Assembly: GCA_016288155.1 (NCBI GenBank)
Contig: JAEEYP010000002.1
Span: 1 to 37,713 of the forward strand
Reading direction: 5' to 3'
Length of the DNA stretch: 37,713 bases
From: Clostridiales bacterium
GTDB lineage: Bacteria > Bacillota > Clostridia > Oscillospirales > CAG-272
Made by a program: the position numbers and the translations under genes. Shown here in pieces: positions 25,417 through 33,891 of the stretch (the first letter of the stretch is position 1; every line of letters starts with the position of its first letter). Under the pieces are notes generated by a model, which saw nothing but the letters and a program-made list of their open reading frames with translations, was not told the origin of the DNA and searched no databases.

Positions 25417-26784
25417 TTACAGCTTTTTGCAGGTGACGTCGTCGAACGACAGACAGCCGTCGCCGAAGGTCAGTCTGAGCATGCCGCGCTTGCGGCCGAA
25501 CTCGTTTTCGCCCAGGGGATAGAGACGGAACGCCGTTTCGTCTCCGTCGATGATTGCATCCGCCCAGAGCTCGCCGTCCTTCAGACAGACCTCGTCGATG
25601 ATGAAATCGGCGTCCTTCGGATGCTCGTACTTCCCGCAGAAGCTCCCCCACCTCGACGTATCCGGATCCTTGACCGTGATATCCTCGATCGACACGAGCG
25701 GCTCGGGTTCCCTGTCCCTTGCGATCGCTTCCAGACCGGACTCGAACCCCCAGTATGCTCTGGCGTCCAAGTAATCCCGGCATCTGAAGAATATCAGCAC
25801 TCTGTCCGTATCCACAAAATGCTCAAACCACGTGCCGAGACCCGGCATGCCGCCTGAGTGGCTGACGATCAGCCCAAGTTTCTCATCGCCTGCAATGCCC
25901 CAGCCGAAGCCGTAGCCTTCGCCGTCCTCGTCGGCGTATTCCCCGCCGCCGTTCAGCTTCACGGGCGTGTACATCACCGCCTGCTCCTCGCGGGTGAGCA
26001 CCTTTTCCTCCCGCAGCGCGCGGTCCCACGCGAGCATGTCGAATATCGTGGTGTACAGGTAATCGCAGCCGTTCAGGCCGTCCGATCCGACCACGTACGG
26101 GGCGGTGCGCTCCGATACGTCCGACGGAACGTATTTGCCGTCCTCCAGGACCATATTGCGGGCAAAGCGGTCGGAAGGTCTCCCGTCCCGGCGGGTGTGG
26201 TATACGGCGGAATCCTTCATGCCGGCCGGCTCGAAGATATACTTTTTGAGGAAATCCTCGAATCGGACGCCGGAGAGCTTTTCCACCAGGTTCGCAAGCA
26301 GGCAGTATCCGACGTCGGTGTACTCGAACCTTTCGCCGGGAGCGCAGTCGAGAGGCTCGCCGCTTTCCCGGATGAAGCGGATGATCTCACCGCAGGCAGG
26401 GATCCGGCGCTCCTTTTCCAGGATCGGGGCGACCCAATCCTCCGTATCGAAATCCTCGGGCATGCCGCTCGTGTGCGTCAGAAGATGACGTACCGTCACG
26501 CCGGGGTACGGGTAATCGGGAAAATATTTCACGTACTCGTCGTCAAGGCTCAACTTGCCTTCCCTGACAAGGAGCATGACCGCCGTCGCCGTGAACATCT
26601 TGGTGACCGACGCCATCTCGAAGATCGTATCCTCCCGCACGGGGAGCGTATCCTCCGCGTCGCGGAAGCCGCAGGCGCCCTTCGACACGATCTCACCGTT
26701 CTCGGCGTACAGCCACGTGCCGTTGAAGCCGCCTTTTTCGTACGCCGCGCGGGCAAGGTTTTCCATCAGTGTTTTCTTATCCAT
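25417..26784 (-). CDS. Serine hydrolase of the beta-lactamase / S12 family
   Basis: This 455-residue protein has the SxxK nucleophile motif SVTK at residues 59-62, within FEMASVTKMFTATAVMLL. A YTDVGY segment sits where the YxN tyrosine motif is expected, with Asp in place of Asn, and VSHSGGMPGLG provides the HxG motif. A C-terminal lipocalin-like beta-rich domain follows (about 340-455). No signal peptide is visible, so it is probably cytoplasmic and not a drug-resistance beta-lactamase; esterase or D-peptidase activity is more likely. I chose the ATG at 26784, with AAAGGAA upstream, because longer in-frame starts add only low-complexity residues and overlap the next gene. Its substrate is unknown. 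Confidence 0.85.
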   Translation of the reverse strand: MDKKTLMENLARAAYEKGGFNGTWLYAENGEIVSKGACGFRDAEDTLPVREDTIFEMASVTKMFTATAVMLLVREGKLSLDDEYVKYFPDYPYPGVTVRHLLTHTSGMPEDFDTEDWVAPILEKERRIPACGEIIRFIRESGEPLDCAPGERFEYTDVGYCLLANLVEKLSGVRFEDFLKKYIFEPAGMKDSAVYHTRRDGRPSDRFARNMVLEDGKYVPSDVSERTAPYVVGSDGLNGCDYLYTTIFDMLAWDRALREEKVLTREEQAVMYTPVKLNGGGEYADEDGEGYGFGWGIAGDEKLGLIVSHSGGMPGLGTWFEHFVDTDRVLIFFRCRDYLDARAYWGFESGLEAIARDREPEPLVSIEDITVKDPDTSRWGSFCGKYEHPKDADFIIDEVCLKDGELWADAIIDGDETAFRLYPLGENEFGRKRGMLRLTFGDGCLSFDDVTCKKL

Positions 26785-26881
26785 ATGTATTCCTTTCTTC
26801 TTTGTGCGGATCCGGCGAAGCAGAGAACGGTCGGACGCCGACGCGATATCTTTATCTTTCCGCATATCCGATCCCCGTCCG

Positions 26882-27613
26882 TCACTCGTGCCGTTCCAGA
26901 AAAGCCAACGCTTTTGCTGCACCCTTTTCGATCGCTTTTTCGTTTCTCGCCTCCACGGCAGACGCCCGAAGACCGAACGCCGTCTCCCAAACGGATTGGA
27001 TCGTCTCGACCGCGACGCCTCTGACGAACGCGTCCTTCTCCGTTCTCAGGCACGCGATCATACCGTCTCTCGCGGCTGCCCGCAGCACCTCCCGCGGGAT
27101 CCGTTCGCCTTCCGCCAGCCGGAGGAAAGAAGACGCGGACCAGGCGCGGCACAGCGCGTCCGTATCCGTCAGCAGGTGCCGGTCAAGTAAGGCGAGTTCC
27201 TTTTCCGTGCCGATCCAACCGAAGGCGATCAGACTTCTTCGCCGGATCCCGCAATCGTCGGACTCGGAAAGAGCCGTCAGCTTCCGGCGGACGACCGCGT
27301 TTTCCTCCGCGCTGATACGGCATCCCGATTGGACGCGCCACGCAGCCGGCAGGTACGCGGCGTGGCTGGCCGCCTCGTCCTCATCGTTCAGGCGTTCCGG
27401 GAGATATTCTCCTCCGGCTCTGCCGTGCGACGAAAACCCTTCGTGTATGCCGAATCCGCGTTCCTCTCGCGGACTTCGCATTTCCATACAATAGATCTCG
27501 AAATGTGCCGCGATATCGTCGCTGTGCTCCAAAGCCAGCACGAATCCGATCGTTTCATCCGTAACGGGGAATCTCTGCGCTTTCAGCCTTTTGTACTCGC
27601 TGAAAAAGTCCAT
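26882..27613 (-). CDS. HEAT-repeat-like helical protein
   Basis: This 243-residue soluble protein is all-helical, with HEAT/PBS-lyase-like segments such as CGIRRRSLIAFGWIGTEKELALL, ALCRAWSASSFLRLA and AFVRGVAVETIQSVW, about 30-40 residues apart. Such repeats usually bind another protein. No catalytic motif is seen. The ATG ending at 27613 has a GAGGGGG site. It is upstream of the serine-hydrolase gene and downstream of the UbiB-like gene on the same strand. The function is unknown. Confidence 0.65.
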   Translation of the reverse strand: MDFFSEYKRLKAQRFPVTDETIGFVLALEHSDDIAAHFEIYCMEMRSPREERGFGIHEGFSSHGRAGGEYLPERLNDEDEAASHAAYLPAAWRVQSGCRISAEENAVVRRKLTALSESDDCGIRRRSLIAFGWIGTEKELALLDRHLLTDTDALCRAWSASSFLRLAEGERIPREVLRAAARDGMIACLRTEKDAFVRGVAVETIQSVWETAFGLRASAVEARNEKAIEKGAAKALAFLERHE

Positions 27614-27659
27614 CGTTCGTCCCCCTCGCCGGTCCGCCCCCCGTTCGTCCCGTTCCCGT

Positions 27660-29357
27660 TCATTTCAGATTTTTCACCGAGAATATCGCAAGCGCAATGG
27701 AGAATACGATCCCCGCAACGGCAAACAGAGGCATGCCGTTGGACAACAGCGGCTTGAACTCGGTCGTGCAGAGGATGCAGGAACCGATGAAGAGCACGCA
27801 GGCGACGAGAGTAAGCATGGCGTAGCGCACGAAATGCCCGATCCTGTCAAGCGGCTCGTCGTACCCCTTCAGTTCCATGTTCACCTTCATCTTGCCCTTG
27901 ACCGCATGGTCGAGCGCTTCCGAGGCGAGCACCGGTATCCTCGCCGTTTTTTTGCCTGCCTCAAAGAGCTCGCGGCCCGCCTGGGCGAGCTCGCGCCGGA
28001 GGCTGAGGTTTTTCAGCATGCGCTCTTTCATCTTGTCATACAGCAGATCGAAAACGTTCAACTCGGGGCAGAGCAGTCCGACGACTCCCTCAATGGCGGT
28101 CAGCGACCGCGCGAGGATGGTGAACCTGCCGGGCATGGAGACGTGATGCTTCGCGGCGATCCCCATGACCTCCTCGAAGACCTCCGTCACGTTGATGTCG
28201 CTTACGCTCCTGACGGACGCGTACTTCTCGACGAAGACCTCGGCGTCCTGCGTAAGCCGGGCACGGTCGGTCAGGGGAGAGGCGGCGCCCATGCTCACGA
28301 TGACGCCGACGAGGTCGTCCGCGCTGTGCATGAGCATCGCCTTTACCGCGCTTTGAATGAGGTCGACGTCCTTTTCGGTGACGCGTCCTATCATGCCGAA
28401 ATCGATCCAGTAGGGCTTGCCGTGACTGACCATGATATTGCCCTGATGCGGATCGGCATGGAAGGTGCCGACGTCGAGCACCTGGTGGATATAGTTCTGA
28501 ACGATGATCCTGCCGATCTCCTCCGGGTCGCAGCCCTCGGCCTCCAGCCCTTCGGCGTCGGAAACACAGCAGCCGTCGATGAAGGTCATGGTGAATATCC
28601 GCTCCGTCGTGAGTTCGTCTATGACGTCCGGGCAGCCGACCTCGCCGCCGCCCAGGCAGTTTTCCTTGAAGAAGCGCGTGTTCTCGGCCTCCACACGGAA
28701 ATCGAGCTCGTCCTGCGTGACCTTCTCCAGTTCGTCCACGACGGACCTGAAATCGATGACCTGCCCGTCGTACTCCTCGCCCACTATGTTCACGAGACCG
28801 GCAAGCCGTTTCAGGAGCACGATGTCGCTCCGCATCGTATCGGCGACGAGCGGACGCTGGACCTTGGTGACGACCTTCGTCCCATCCTTCAGGACGCCGT
28901 AATGCGCCTGCCCGATGGAAGCGGAGCCGAGCGGCTCGTCGCGGAACTCGGAATAGATATCCTCTATCTTTTTGCCGGTCTCCTGTTCGATGACCGCCCG
29001 CGCGACGGCGGCGTCGAGCGGCTTGACGTTCTGGCGGAGTTTTTCAAGCTCTTTGCAGTAGCTCTTCGGGAGCAGATCGACGCGGCTCGACATGATCTGC
29101 CCGATCTTCACGTAGGTGGGACCGAGGTCCTCGAGCGTCGTCCGAAGCTCGCCCGGGGTAAAGCCGCCCGCGTAAAAATTATGCTTGGCGAATATGGCGA
29201 CCATCTCGGCGGGACGGTGTTTTTCGCGTTTCTTTACGGCATCGATCTCTTCCTTCAGAAGACGCTTGAGTTCGGAACTCAGCTCCGCGGCGCCGTTTTT
29301 TATCGTCTCTTTTTTGTCTTCCAGTTCCTTTATGAGCTTTTTGGTCTTATCGTTCAT
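27660..29357 (-). CDS. ABC1/UbiB/AarF-type atypical kinase
   Basis: This 565-residue protein has the hallmark motifs of the UbiB family: the KxGQ motif in YVKIGQIMSSRVDLLP; GSASIGQAHYGVLKDGTKVVTKVQRP with an alanine-rich-type nucleotide loop and the Lys; FRVEAENTRFFKEN; FHADPHQGNIMV, the catalytic loop; and WIDFGMIGR, the DFG-like metal site. Two C-terminal membrane segments (about 510-560) anchor it. In other bacteria the family supports quinone or lipid metabolism. No quinone genes are visible here, so a lipid or membrane role is inferred only from the family. Its ATG overlaps the stop of the DUF308 gene by 11 bases, so they are likely translated together. Confidence 0.9.
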   Translation of the reverse strand: MNDKTKKLIKELEDKKETIKNGAAELSSELKRLLKEEIDAVKKREKHRPAEMVAIFAKHNFYAGGFTPGELRTTLEDLGPTYVKIGQIMSSRVDLLPKSYCKELEKLRQNVKPLDAAVARAVIEQETGKKIEDIYSEFRDEPLGSASIGQAHYGVLKDGTKVVTKVQRPLVADTMRSDIVLLKRLAGLVNIVGEEYDGQVIDFRSVVDELEKVTQDELDFRVEAENTRFFKENCLGGGEVGCPDVIDELTTERIFTMTFIDGCCVSDAEGLEAEGCDPEEIGRIIVQNYIHQVLDVGTFHADPHQGNIMVSHGKPYWIDFGMIGRVTEKDVDLIQSAVKAMLMHSADDLVGVIVSMGAASPLTDRARLTQDAEVFVEKYASVRSVSDINVTEVFEEVMGIAAKHHVSMPGRFTILARSLTAIEGVVGLLCPELNVFDLLYDKMKERMLKNLSLRRELAQAGRELFEAGKKTARIPVLASEALDHAVKGKMKVNMELKGYDEPLDRIGHFVRYAMLTLVACVLFIGSCILCTTEFKPLLSNGMPLFAVAGIVFSIALAIFSVKNLK

Positions 29358-29916
29358 CGCCGTGATCCTCCTCCGATCGGAAGGGCCATACCCATATGAG
29401 CCTCAGCGCGCTGACGCACGCCGAAAACAAAAGCGCTCCGCCGATGACCTTCATCAGAAGATTCGGCGAATCCCACCACGGGTTCAGGAATATGAGCACG
29501 CCGAGCGCCGTCAGCACGGCGGAAAGAACGAGCAGGATCCACCAGCCGCGCCTGCTCGAGCGGCGGGCAAATATCAGGGCGTTCAGCAAAGTGAATACGC
29601 CGTCCTGGACGAGCACGAATCCGAACAGCCAGCCGAGCGCGCGGAGAAGGTCCTCGTTATAGATGAGGATGATGATGCCGAACAGCGCGATCACGAGCGA
29701 GCCCGTGAAGATCAGGTAATGGATGAGCGCCTTTTTCCCCGTGATGAACTCAAGGATCCTGACGATGGAGAAGATGATCATCACGAAGCCTACGGTCACG
29801 ACGATGGCGTTTATGTAGTTCTCCGGACATATCAGCATGAATATGCCGAACGCCATCATGAGTATGGCGGCAAGGATCGACTGCCGCTTGAGTTTGTCAA
29901 GAGTCTGAAACAGCAT
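29347..29916 (-). CDS. DUF308/HdeD-type six-helix membrane protein
   Basis: This 189-residue protein is almost entirely hydrophobic, with about six membrane segments (SILAAILMMAFGIFMLI, AIVVTVGFVMIIFSIV, LIFTGSLVIALFGIIIL, ALGWLFGFVLVQDGVF, WILLVLSAVLTALGVLIF and MKVIGGALLFSACV). This fits the DUF308/HdeD family of Firmicutes, often linked to stress or membrane function. The ATG at 29916 has a GGAGGC site; a longer frame to 30054 lacks one. Its stop overlaps the start of the UbiB kinase gene, which supports a common membrane role. Confidence 0.8.
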   Translation of the reverse strand: MLFQTLDKLKRQSILAAILMMAFGIFMLICPENYINAIVVTVGFVMIIFSIVRILEFITGKKALIHYLIFTGSLVIALFGIIILIYNEDLLRALGWLFGFVLVQDGVFTLLNALIFARRSSRRGWWILLVLSAVLTALGVLIFLNPWWDSPNLLMKVIGGALLFSACVSALRLIWVWPFRSEEDHGDER

Positions 29917-29987
29917 GAAAATGCCTCCCGGATATTGATCTGCGCATCCGTCCCGCCCGACCGGGATCCGCCGCGCGCGGCAGCCGA

Positions 29988-30148
29988 TCATTCCGTATAC
30001 TTTGCAAGGATCTCCGCCGCGCGTTCCCCATGAAGGCTTCGTCCGCTCCGTCATCCTCCGGCGCTCGCTCCAGCCAGTCGCACCAGAGATCCTCCGGGAC
30101 CTTGCGGATCACGTCCTCTTTTTTGCCGTTGATATACTTTTCTGTCAT
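29988..30148 (-). pseudogene. Small ORF with apparent one-base frameshift
   Basis: From the ATG ending at 30148 the frame gives MTEKYINGKKEDVIRKVPED and continues to a Met near residue 40, encoded just before a run of four Gs (plus-strand CCCC at 30026-30029). Reading on directly gives basic low-complexity residues. Adding one G restores a natural ending, GERAAEILAKYTE and a TGA at 29988, for a 53-residue protein. The span is 161 bases, one short of a whole number of codons. A deletion in the G-run, a sequencing error or a chance ORF are all possible. The ribosome site is weak (AAGGA directly before the ATG). Confidence 0.4.
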
Positions 30149-30176
30149 TTCCTTACATTCACCCGTTGTTCCGGAT

Positions 30177-30806
30177 TCACGGGCAATACTTTTCTCTCTG
30201 CGCCCGCGCCTTTTCCTCCGCCATCTCCGTGAAGCGGTCGATATTGTCGTACACGTACTCGGCGACGCGGCAGAACTGTACCGTCTGATCGGGGAAAAAG
30301 TACGCGGAGCACTCCTCGCAGTCGCCGTTCGCCTGACACTCGAGGAGCTCGTCGTTCGTTTCCTCGGCAACGTATCCCATCCAGTCGCCGTCGTCATCGT
30401 CCCACAGACCGTCGACGCGTATCCCGACGATCGAGAACGCGTGGTGTCCTCTTATAAGGTGTAATGACAGGATATCGTTTATTCTGACGTGTACGAACTC
30501 CGAGAAAATATATCCTTCCAGCCCGTGAGTGACCTCAAAATGCTCCGCAAGCTCCTTTTTTACCGTCTCGTAGATCGGGTCCATATCGATATAGTAAGGA
30601 TCCTTCGTCCACTCGCCGACCGGCTTGATCAGCTCGAAGAGAAGTTCTTTCATAAACTCTTTCACGGCAAATCTGACGTACTGCCCGCCCGGCTGAAGAA
30701 ACTCTCTTGCTTCATCGGCGTAGTTGTCTTTCAGACACAGCGGAACGAAAAGGTCGAGCTTTTCCGTCGCTTTATCGAATATCGCTTTTTCTTCGGTTTT
30801 GTCCAT
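30177..30806 (-). CDS. Uncharacterised 209-residue protein, paralogue B
   Basis: This protein is the same length as the gene at 18864-19493 and about 56% identical to it in a gapless hand alignment. Strongly shared blocks include PGGQYVRFAVKEFMKE, IKPVGEW, GYIFSEFVHVRINDILS, DWMGYVAEETNDELL and FPDQTVQFCRVAEYVYDN. The variable part is residues 120-140. No membrane or secretion signals are visible and I do not recognise a family. The ATG at 30806 has a GGAAG site; an earlier in-frame start at 30854 adds an unrelated tail. It precedes the small frameshifted ORF and the DUF308-UbiB pair, while the other copy precedes an M20 peptidase, so the contexts differ. Confidence 0.75.
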   Translation of the reverse strand: MDKTEEKAIFDKATEKLDLFVPLCLKDNYADEAREFLQPGGQYVRFAVKEFMKELLFELIKPVGEWTKDPYYIDMDPIYETVKKELAEHFEVTHGLEGYIFSEFVHVRINDILSLHLIRGHHAFSIVGIRVDGLWDDDDGDWMGYVAEETNDELLECQANGDCEECSAYFFPDQTVQFCRVAEYVYDNIDRFTEMAEEKARAQREKYCP

Positions 30807-30974
30807 TTCGTCTTCCTTCCGCCCCGGAATTTGGCGATCCGCCGCCGACGCCATGGATATCGATATATCCGGAAGGATCCGCTTCCGAGGATGCCCCGGC
30901 GACCGCCCTCCTCGGACGGCCTGCCGCTCACGATCCGCACTCGGAGCGGCGGCTTTCCGATCCGCGTCCGTTCG

Positions 30975-31868
30975 TCAGTATTCGAACCCGCTTCCCTCGC
31001 CGATCGGCTTCTCCAGCAGCTCCGGATGGGCGAAAACGTGTTTGATGAGCTTCAGGCTGCGGGCAAAATAGAACCCGTCCGCGATCCGTTCATCGAGCGT
31101 CGCGCCGATATCCACGACGTCGCGGATCGCTTTGGAACCGTCCGGCATCAAGATCTCTTCCTTGTGGAGCGTCCCGATCGTGATCATCACGCTGAGCGTG
31201 CCGTAATTATTCAGATGATGATAGACCGACGGGCACTGGATGCTTCCGAGGTTGCTCGTCAGGATGGTGGAATAATTCGGGTCTCCCTCGGTGATCGCCT
31301 TGGGGTTCTTCCCCCAGAAATCCAGGATACGGATGAAGCGGACGATCGGCAAAAGCAAAAAGCGCGGCAGCTTTGCAAGAGTATCCAGCGTCTCGTCGAT
31401 GCCGCCGGTGGCGTGTTCGCTTTTGCGGGTCTCCCAGACGTTCCCGACGATCCGCTGACTGATCGAATCGAGCGTATCCTCGTCCTTCGGCTTGAGCACC
31501 ATGAGGGACTCCTCCGCGCCGTCGGCAAAACGGCGCTTGACGACGAAGCTGATCGTGATCTCGTCGCGCTCGTACAGCCGGTACCCCTGAATGAACCGAT
31601 TCATGAGCGGGCGTTCCTTCACCATGCGCGCCATACCCGTGACCGCGGCGTGAAAGAGCGTCGTTTTATATTCCGGGTGCTCCGCGTTGCGTCTTTCGAG
31701 ATATTCCATCAGCTCCGTCGCGTCGATTTTATCGTTCAGATAGACCTCGCAGTCGGTCCGTTTCGGCCAGAGATAGCACATGATCGTCTGCAGTCCCGGC
31801 GCTCTGACGCGGCGTCCGTCCCTGCGGTCGCCCCATCGTCTTTTCGCTTTCTTTTCTTTTTCCGCCAT
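30975..31868 (-). CDS. E2/CAT-fold acyltransferase-like protein with Glu in place of catalytic His
   Basis: This 297-residue protein resembles the catalytic domain of 2-oxoacid dehydrogenase E2 (chloramphenicol-acetyltransferase fold). It has a helix-rich N-terminal part (YLNDKIDATELMEYLERRNAEHPEYKTTLFHAAVTGMAR), a middle region (GDPNYSTILTSNLGSIQCPSVYHHLNNYGTLSV, cited here in outline) and the active-site region TLDERIADGFYFARSLKLIKH. The E2 motif is HxxxDG; here Glu260 sits where His should be, while Asp264-Gly265 are kept. It lacks lipoyl and E3-binding domains, so it is not a normal pyruvate dehydrogenase subunit. The ATG at 31868 has AAAGGAG upstream. It follows the acyl-CoA ligase gene by about 40 bases, which suggests an acyl-CoA-linked transfer or binding role. 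It may be a non-catalytic acyl carrier or binder. Confidence 0.7.
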   Translation of the reverse strand: MAEKEKKAKRRWGDRRDGRRVRAPGLQTIMCYLWPKRTDCEVYLNDKIDATELMEYLERRNAEHPEYKTTLFHAAVTGMARMVKERPLMNRFIQGYRLYERDEITISFVVKRRFADGAEESLMVLKPKDEDTLDSISQRIVGNVWETRKSEHATGGIDETLDTLAKLPRFLLLPIVRFIRILDFWGKNPKAITEGDPNYSTILTSNLGSIQCPSVYHHLNNYGTLSVMITIGTLHKEEILMPDGSKAIRDVVDIGATLDERIADGFYFARSLKLIKHVFAHPELLEKPIGEGSGFEY

Positions 31869-31908
31869 ATGTACTCTCCTTTTTTCCGATGCATGAGCAT
31901 TCCTGACT

Positions 31909-33660
31909 TCAGGCGCTCGTGCGGCTGTTTTTCTCCGTTTCCTCCCGCTCGAGGACCTGATAGGCGACCTTGCCGACGAGCGTCCTCGGCAGTTCCGTGC
32001 GGAATTCGATCTCCCGCGGCAGCGCGTATTTCGCGATATGCCGCGAAAGCTCTTCAAGGATGCGCTCCTTCAGGGCGTCGCTCGGTTCGACGCCGTCGGC
32101 GGGGACGATATAGGCCTTCACCCGCTGCATCCTGCGCGGGTCCGGCACGCCGATGACACAGCAGTACGCCACCTCCGGCAGGCTGTCGATCACGTTTTCC
32201 AGTCTCGAAGGATACACGTTGTAGCCGTTGGTGATGATCATCCTCTTCATGCGCTGGCGGAAATAGACGTATCCGTCCTCGTCCATACAGCCGAGGTCGC
32301 CGGTATAGAGCCAGGTGTCGCCGTCCGGGAGCACGCGCAGCGTCCTCGCCGTTTCCGCCGGATCCTTCAGGTATCCGAGCATCACGGTCGGTCCCTTCAG
32401 GATGATCTCTCCCTCCTCGCCGGCAGGCAGGAGTTGATCGGTGCCGGGTCTGACGATGCGGTAGACCGTATCCGGGAAGGGGATCCCGATGCTGCCCTCC
32501 CGGTAATCGTCTCTCGGCGTCAGACAGCTCGCGGTCACGCATTCGGTCAGTCCGTAGCCCTCGCGCACCTGGATGGAGGCGTTGTGCGCCGCGAGGAACG
32601 CGTCGATCTTCCGCTTCAGTTCCACCGACAGCGAATCGCCGCCGCAGAACATCCCCAAAAGAAAGCTCATATCCAGTTTTTCCAGTCCCGGAACGTGAAG
32701 CAGCGCTTCAAAGATCGTCGGCACGCCCGCGATGAAATTCGGTTTCTTCTTTTTCAGCATCGCCGCGTAGCTTTTTCCGTTGAAGGTGGGCATCAGAATA
32801 CAGCACGCGCCGTGGATCAGGACCGTGTGCAGATTGATCCCGAGACCGAAGCCGTGGAACAGCGGCATGCAGCTGAGCATCCGGAACCCTTTCACGAACT
32901 CCACGCCGATCGCCTCCCGCGCTTCCAGCGCGCAGGCGTTGAAATTGTAATCCGACAGGCAGATCCCCTTGGGGGTGCCGCTCGTCCCGCCGCTGTACAG
33001 GATCACGGCGGTCTTCGTTTTATCGAAGACCGGTTCCGGCAGCGCTGTCGGTCCGTCGCCTCTCCTCAGAAAATCCTTCCAGAGAAGATGGGGCGCGCGG
33101 GGGTATTTCAGATAGCTTTTCCCCTTTTTCAGGATATACAGCGCCGCGAGGTGCGCGGGGAGCTCGTCCTGCATCCGGCAGGTCAGGATCGTGACGGTCC
33201 CCTTTGCCGCCTTCACCGCGCGCTCGACCTTTTCGTAGAACAGATCCACCGTCAGGATCATTTTGCTCTCGGAGATGTCGAGATAATCGGTGATCTCACA
33301 CTCGGCGGACAGAGGATGCACCATATTGGCGACGGCGCCGATCCGGTTCAGCGCATAGAAGCAGTCGATCGCCTGCGGGGTATTCGGCATGCAGATCGTG
33401 ACCGCGTCCCCGGCCCTCACGCCGGAGGAGACGAACGCGCGCGCCGTCCGCTCGATGCGGCAAATGAACTGCGTATAGCTTGTCTTCCGTCCGTAAAATT
33501 CATAGGCGGGTTCATCCGGCATCTGCTCCGCCGCCCGCCGTACGAGCTGGAACATCGTGGCTTCGGGATACTCCAGATGCTCCCTCTGGCGGTACGGAGC
33601 CGCCGTTTTTTTCTGATCCGTGTTCGCATTGCCGTCTTTTTTCGCCGTGCCGTTCTTCAT
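31909..33660 (-). CDS. AMP-forming acyl-CoA ligase (ANL superfamily)
   Basis: This 583-residue adenylate-forming ligase has the AMP-binding P-loop LYSGGTSGTPKG at about 221-232, the YGLTE motif in REGYGLTECVTAS, YTGDLGCMDEDGYVYF with the hinge Asp, and KRMIITNGYNVYPSRLE (A8 region). A C-terminal catalytic Lys region (PRTLVGKVAYQVLE) follows. It should activate a fatty or other carboxylic acid with ATP and couple it to CoA. GFRMLSCMPLFHGFGLGINLH fits acyl-CoA synthetases of the FadD type. Start ATG ending at 33660, with GGAGG five bases upstream. The next gene is an E2-fold acyltransferase-like protein, likely using the acyl-CoA product. A structured leader (33700-33885) precedes it. The acid substrate is unknown. 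Confidence 0.9.
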   Translation of the reverse strand: MKNGTAKKDGNANTDQKKTAAPYRQREHLEYPEATMFQLVRRAAEQMPDEPAYEFYGRKTSYTQFICRIERTARAFVSSGVRAGDAVTICMPNTPQAIDCFYALNRIGAVANMVHPLSAECEITDYLDISESKMILTVDLFYEKVERAVKAAKGTVTILTCRMQDELPAHLAALYILKKGKSYLKYPRAPHLLWKDFLRRGDGPTALPEPVFDKTKTAVILYSGGTSGTPKGICLSDYNFNACALEAREAIGVEFVKGFRMLSCMPLFHGFGLGINLHTVLIHGACCILMPTFNGKSYAAMLKKKKPNFIAGVPTIFEALLHVPGLEKLDMSFLLGMFCGGDSLSVELKRKIDAFLAAHNASIQVREGYGLTECVTASCLTPRDDYREGSIGIPFPDTVYRIVRPGTDQLLPAGEEGEIILKGPTVMLGYLKDPAETARTLRVLPDGDTWLYTGDLGCMDEDGYVYFRQRMKRMIITNGYNVYPSRLENVIDSLPEVAYCCVIGVPDPRRMQRVKAYIVPADGVEPSDALKERILEELSRHIAKYALPREIEFRTELPRTLVGKVAYQVLEREETEKNSRTSA

Positions 33661-33699
33661 ACAGTCCTCCGCACCGTCAAAGCAATACTACAGTCAAAA

Positions 33700-33885
33700 G
33701 AAAAATCACCCGTGATTTTTTCCGATCCCCGCGTATCGGACGGGACGACGTGTTCGCGCTTGTTATTACCACAACTGCATCTTGGGATCGTCGGTATTCC
33801 GCGCAGCGGGACCGCGGGGCTGTTCCCCCGCGGCGGCAACTCGCGTACGAGCCGACCGACATACGATCCGTACTCCCAATATGCT
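33700..33885 (-). ncRNA. Candidate structured leader RNA of the acyl-CoA ligase operon
   Basis: From a predicted start near 33885, a right arm (33795-33777: ACCGAC, GATC, CCAA, then ATGC after one unpaired G) pairs with GTCGGT (33860-33855), GATC (33868-33865), TTGG (33879-33876) and GCAT (33884-33881). This makes 18 pairs in one rod with bulges only on the left side. Inside are a CTCG-tacg-CGAG hairpin (33851-33840) and a perfect CCGCGGGG/CCCCGCGG hairpin (33833-33812). Further on are TCCGAT/ATCGGA (33740-33721) and the A/T stem AAAAATCA/TGATTTTT (33720-33701), followed by CTTTT. There is no ORF with a ribosome site. I recognise no known riboswitch or sRNA signature. It could be a cis-acting attenuator or a separate small RNA. 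This accounts for most of the gap between 33661 and 34095. Confidence 0.5.
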
Positions 33886-33891
33886 GTGTAC

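Noticed and set aside
27591-29399. 602-codon plus-strand frame opposite the UbiB gene
   Set aside because: The minus-strand UbiB protein has all its kinase motifs; the plus frame has none.
30855-30870. GGATAT-CGAT-ATATCC inverted repeat upstream of paralogue B
   Set aside because: Short, AT-rich and with no clear promoter next to it; it could easily occur by chance.
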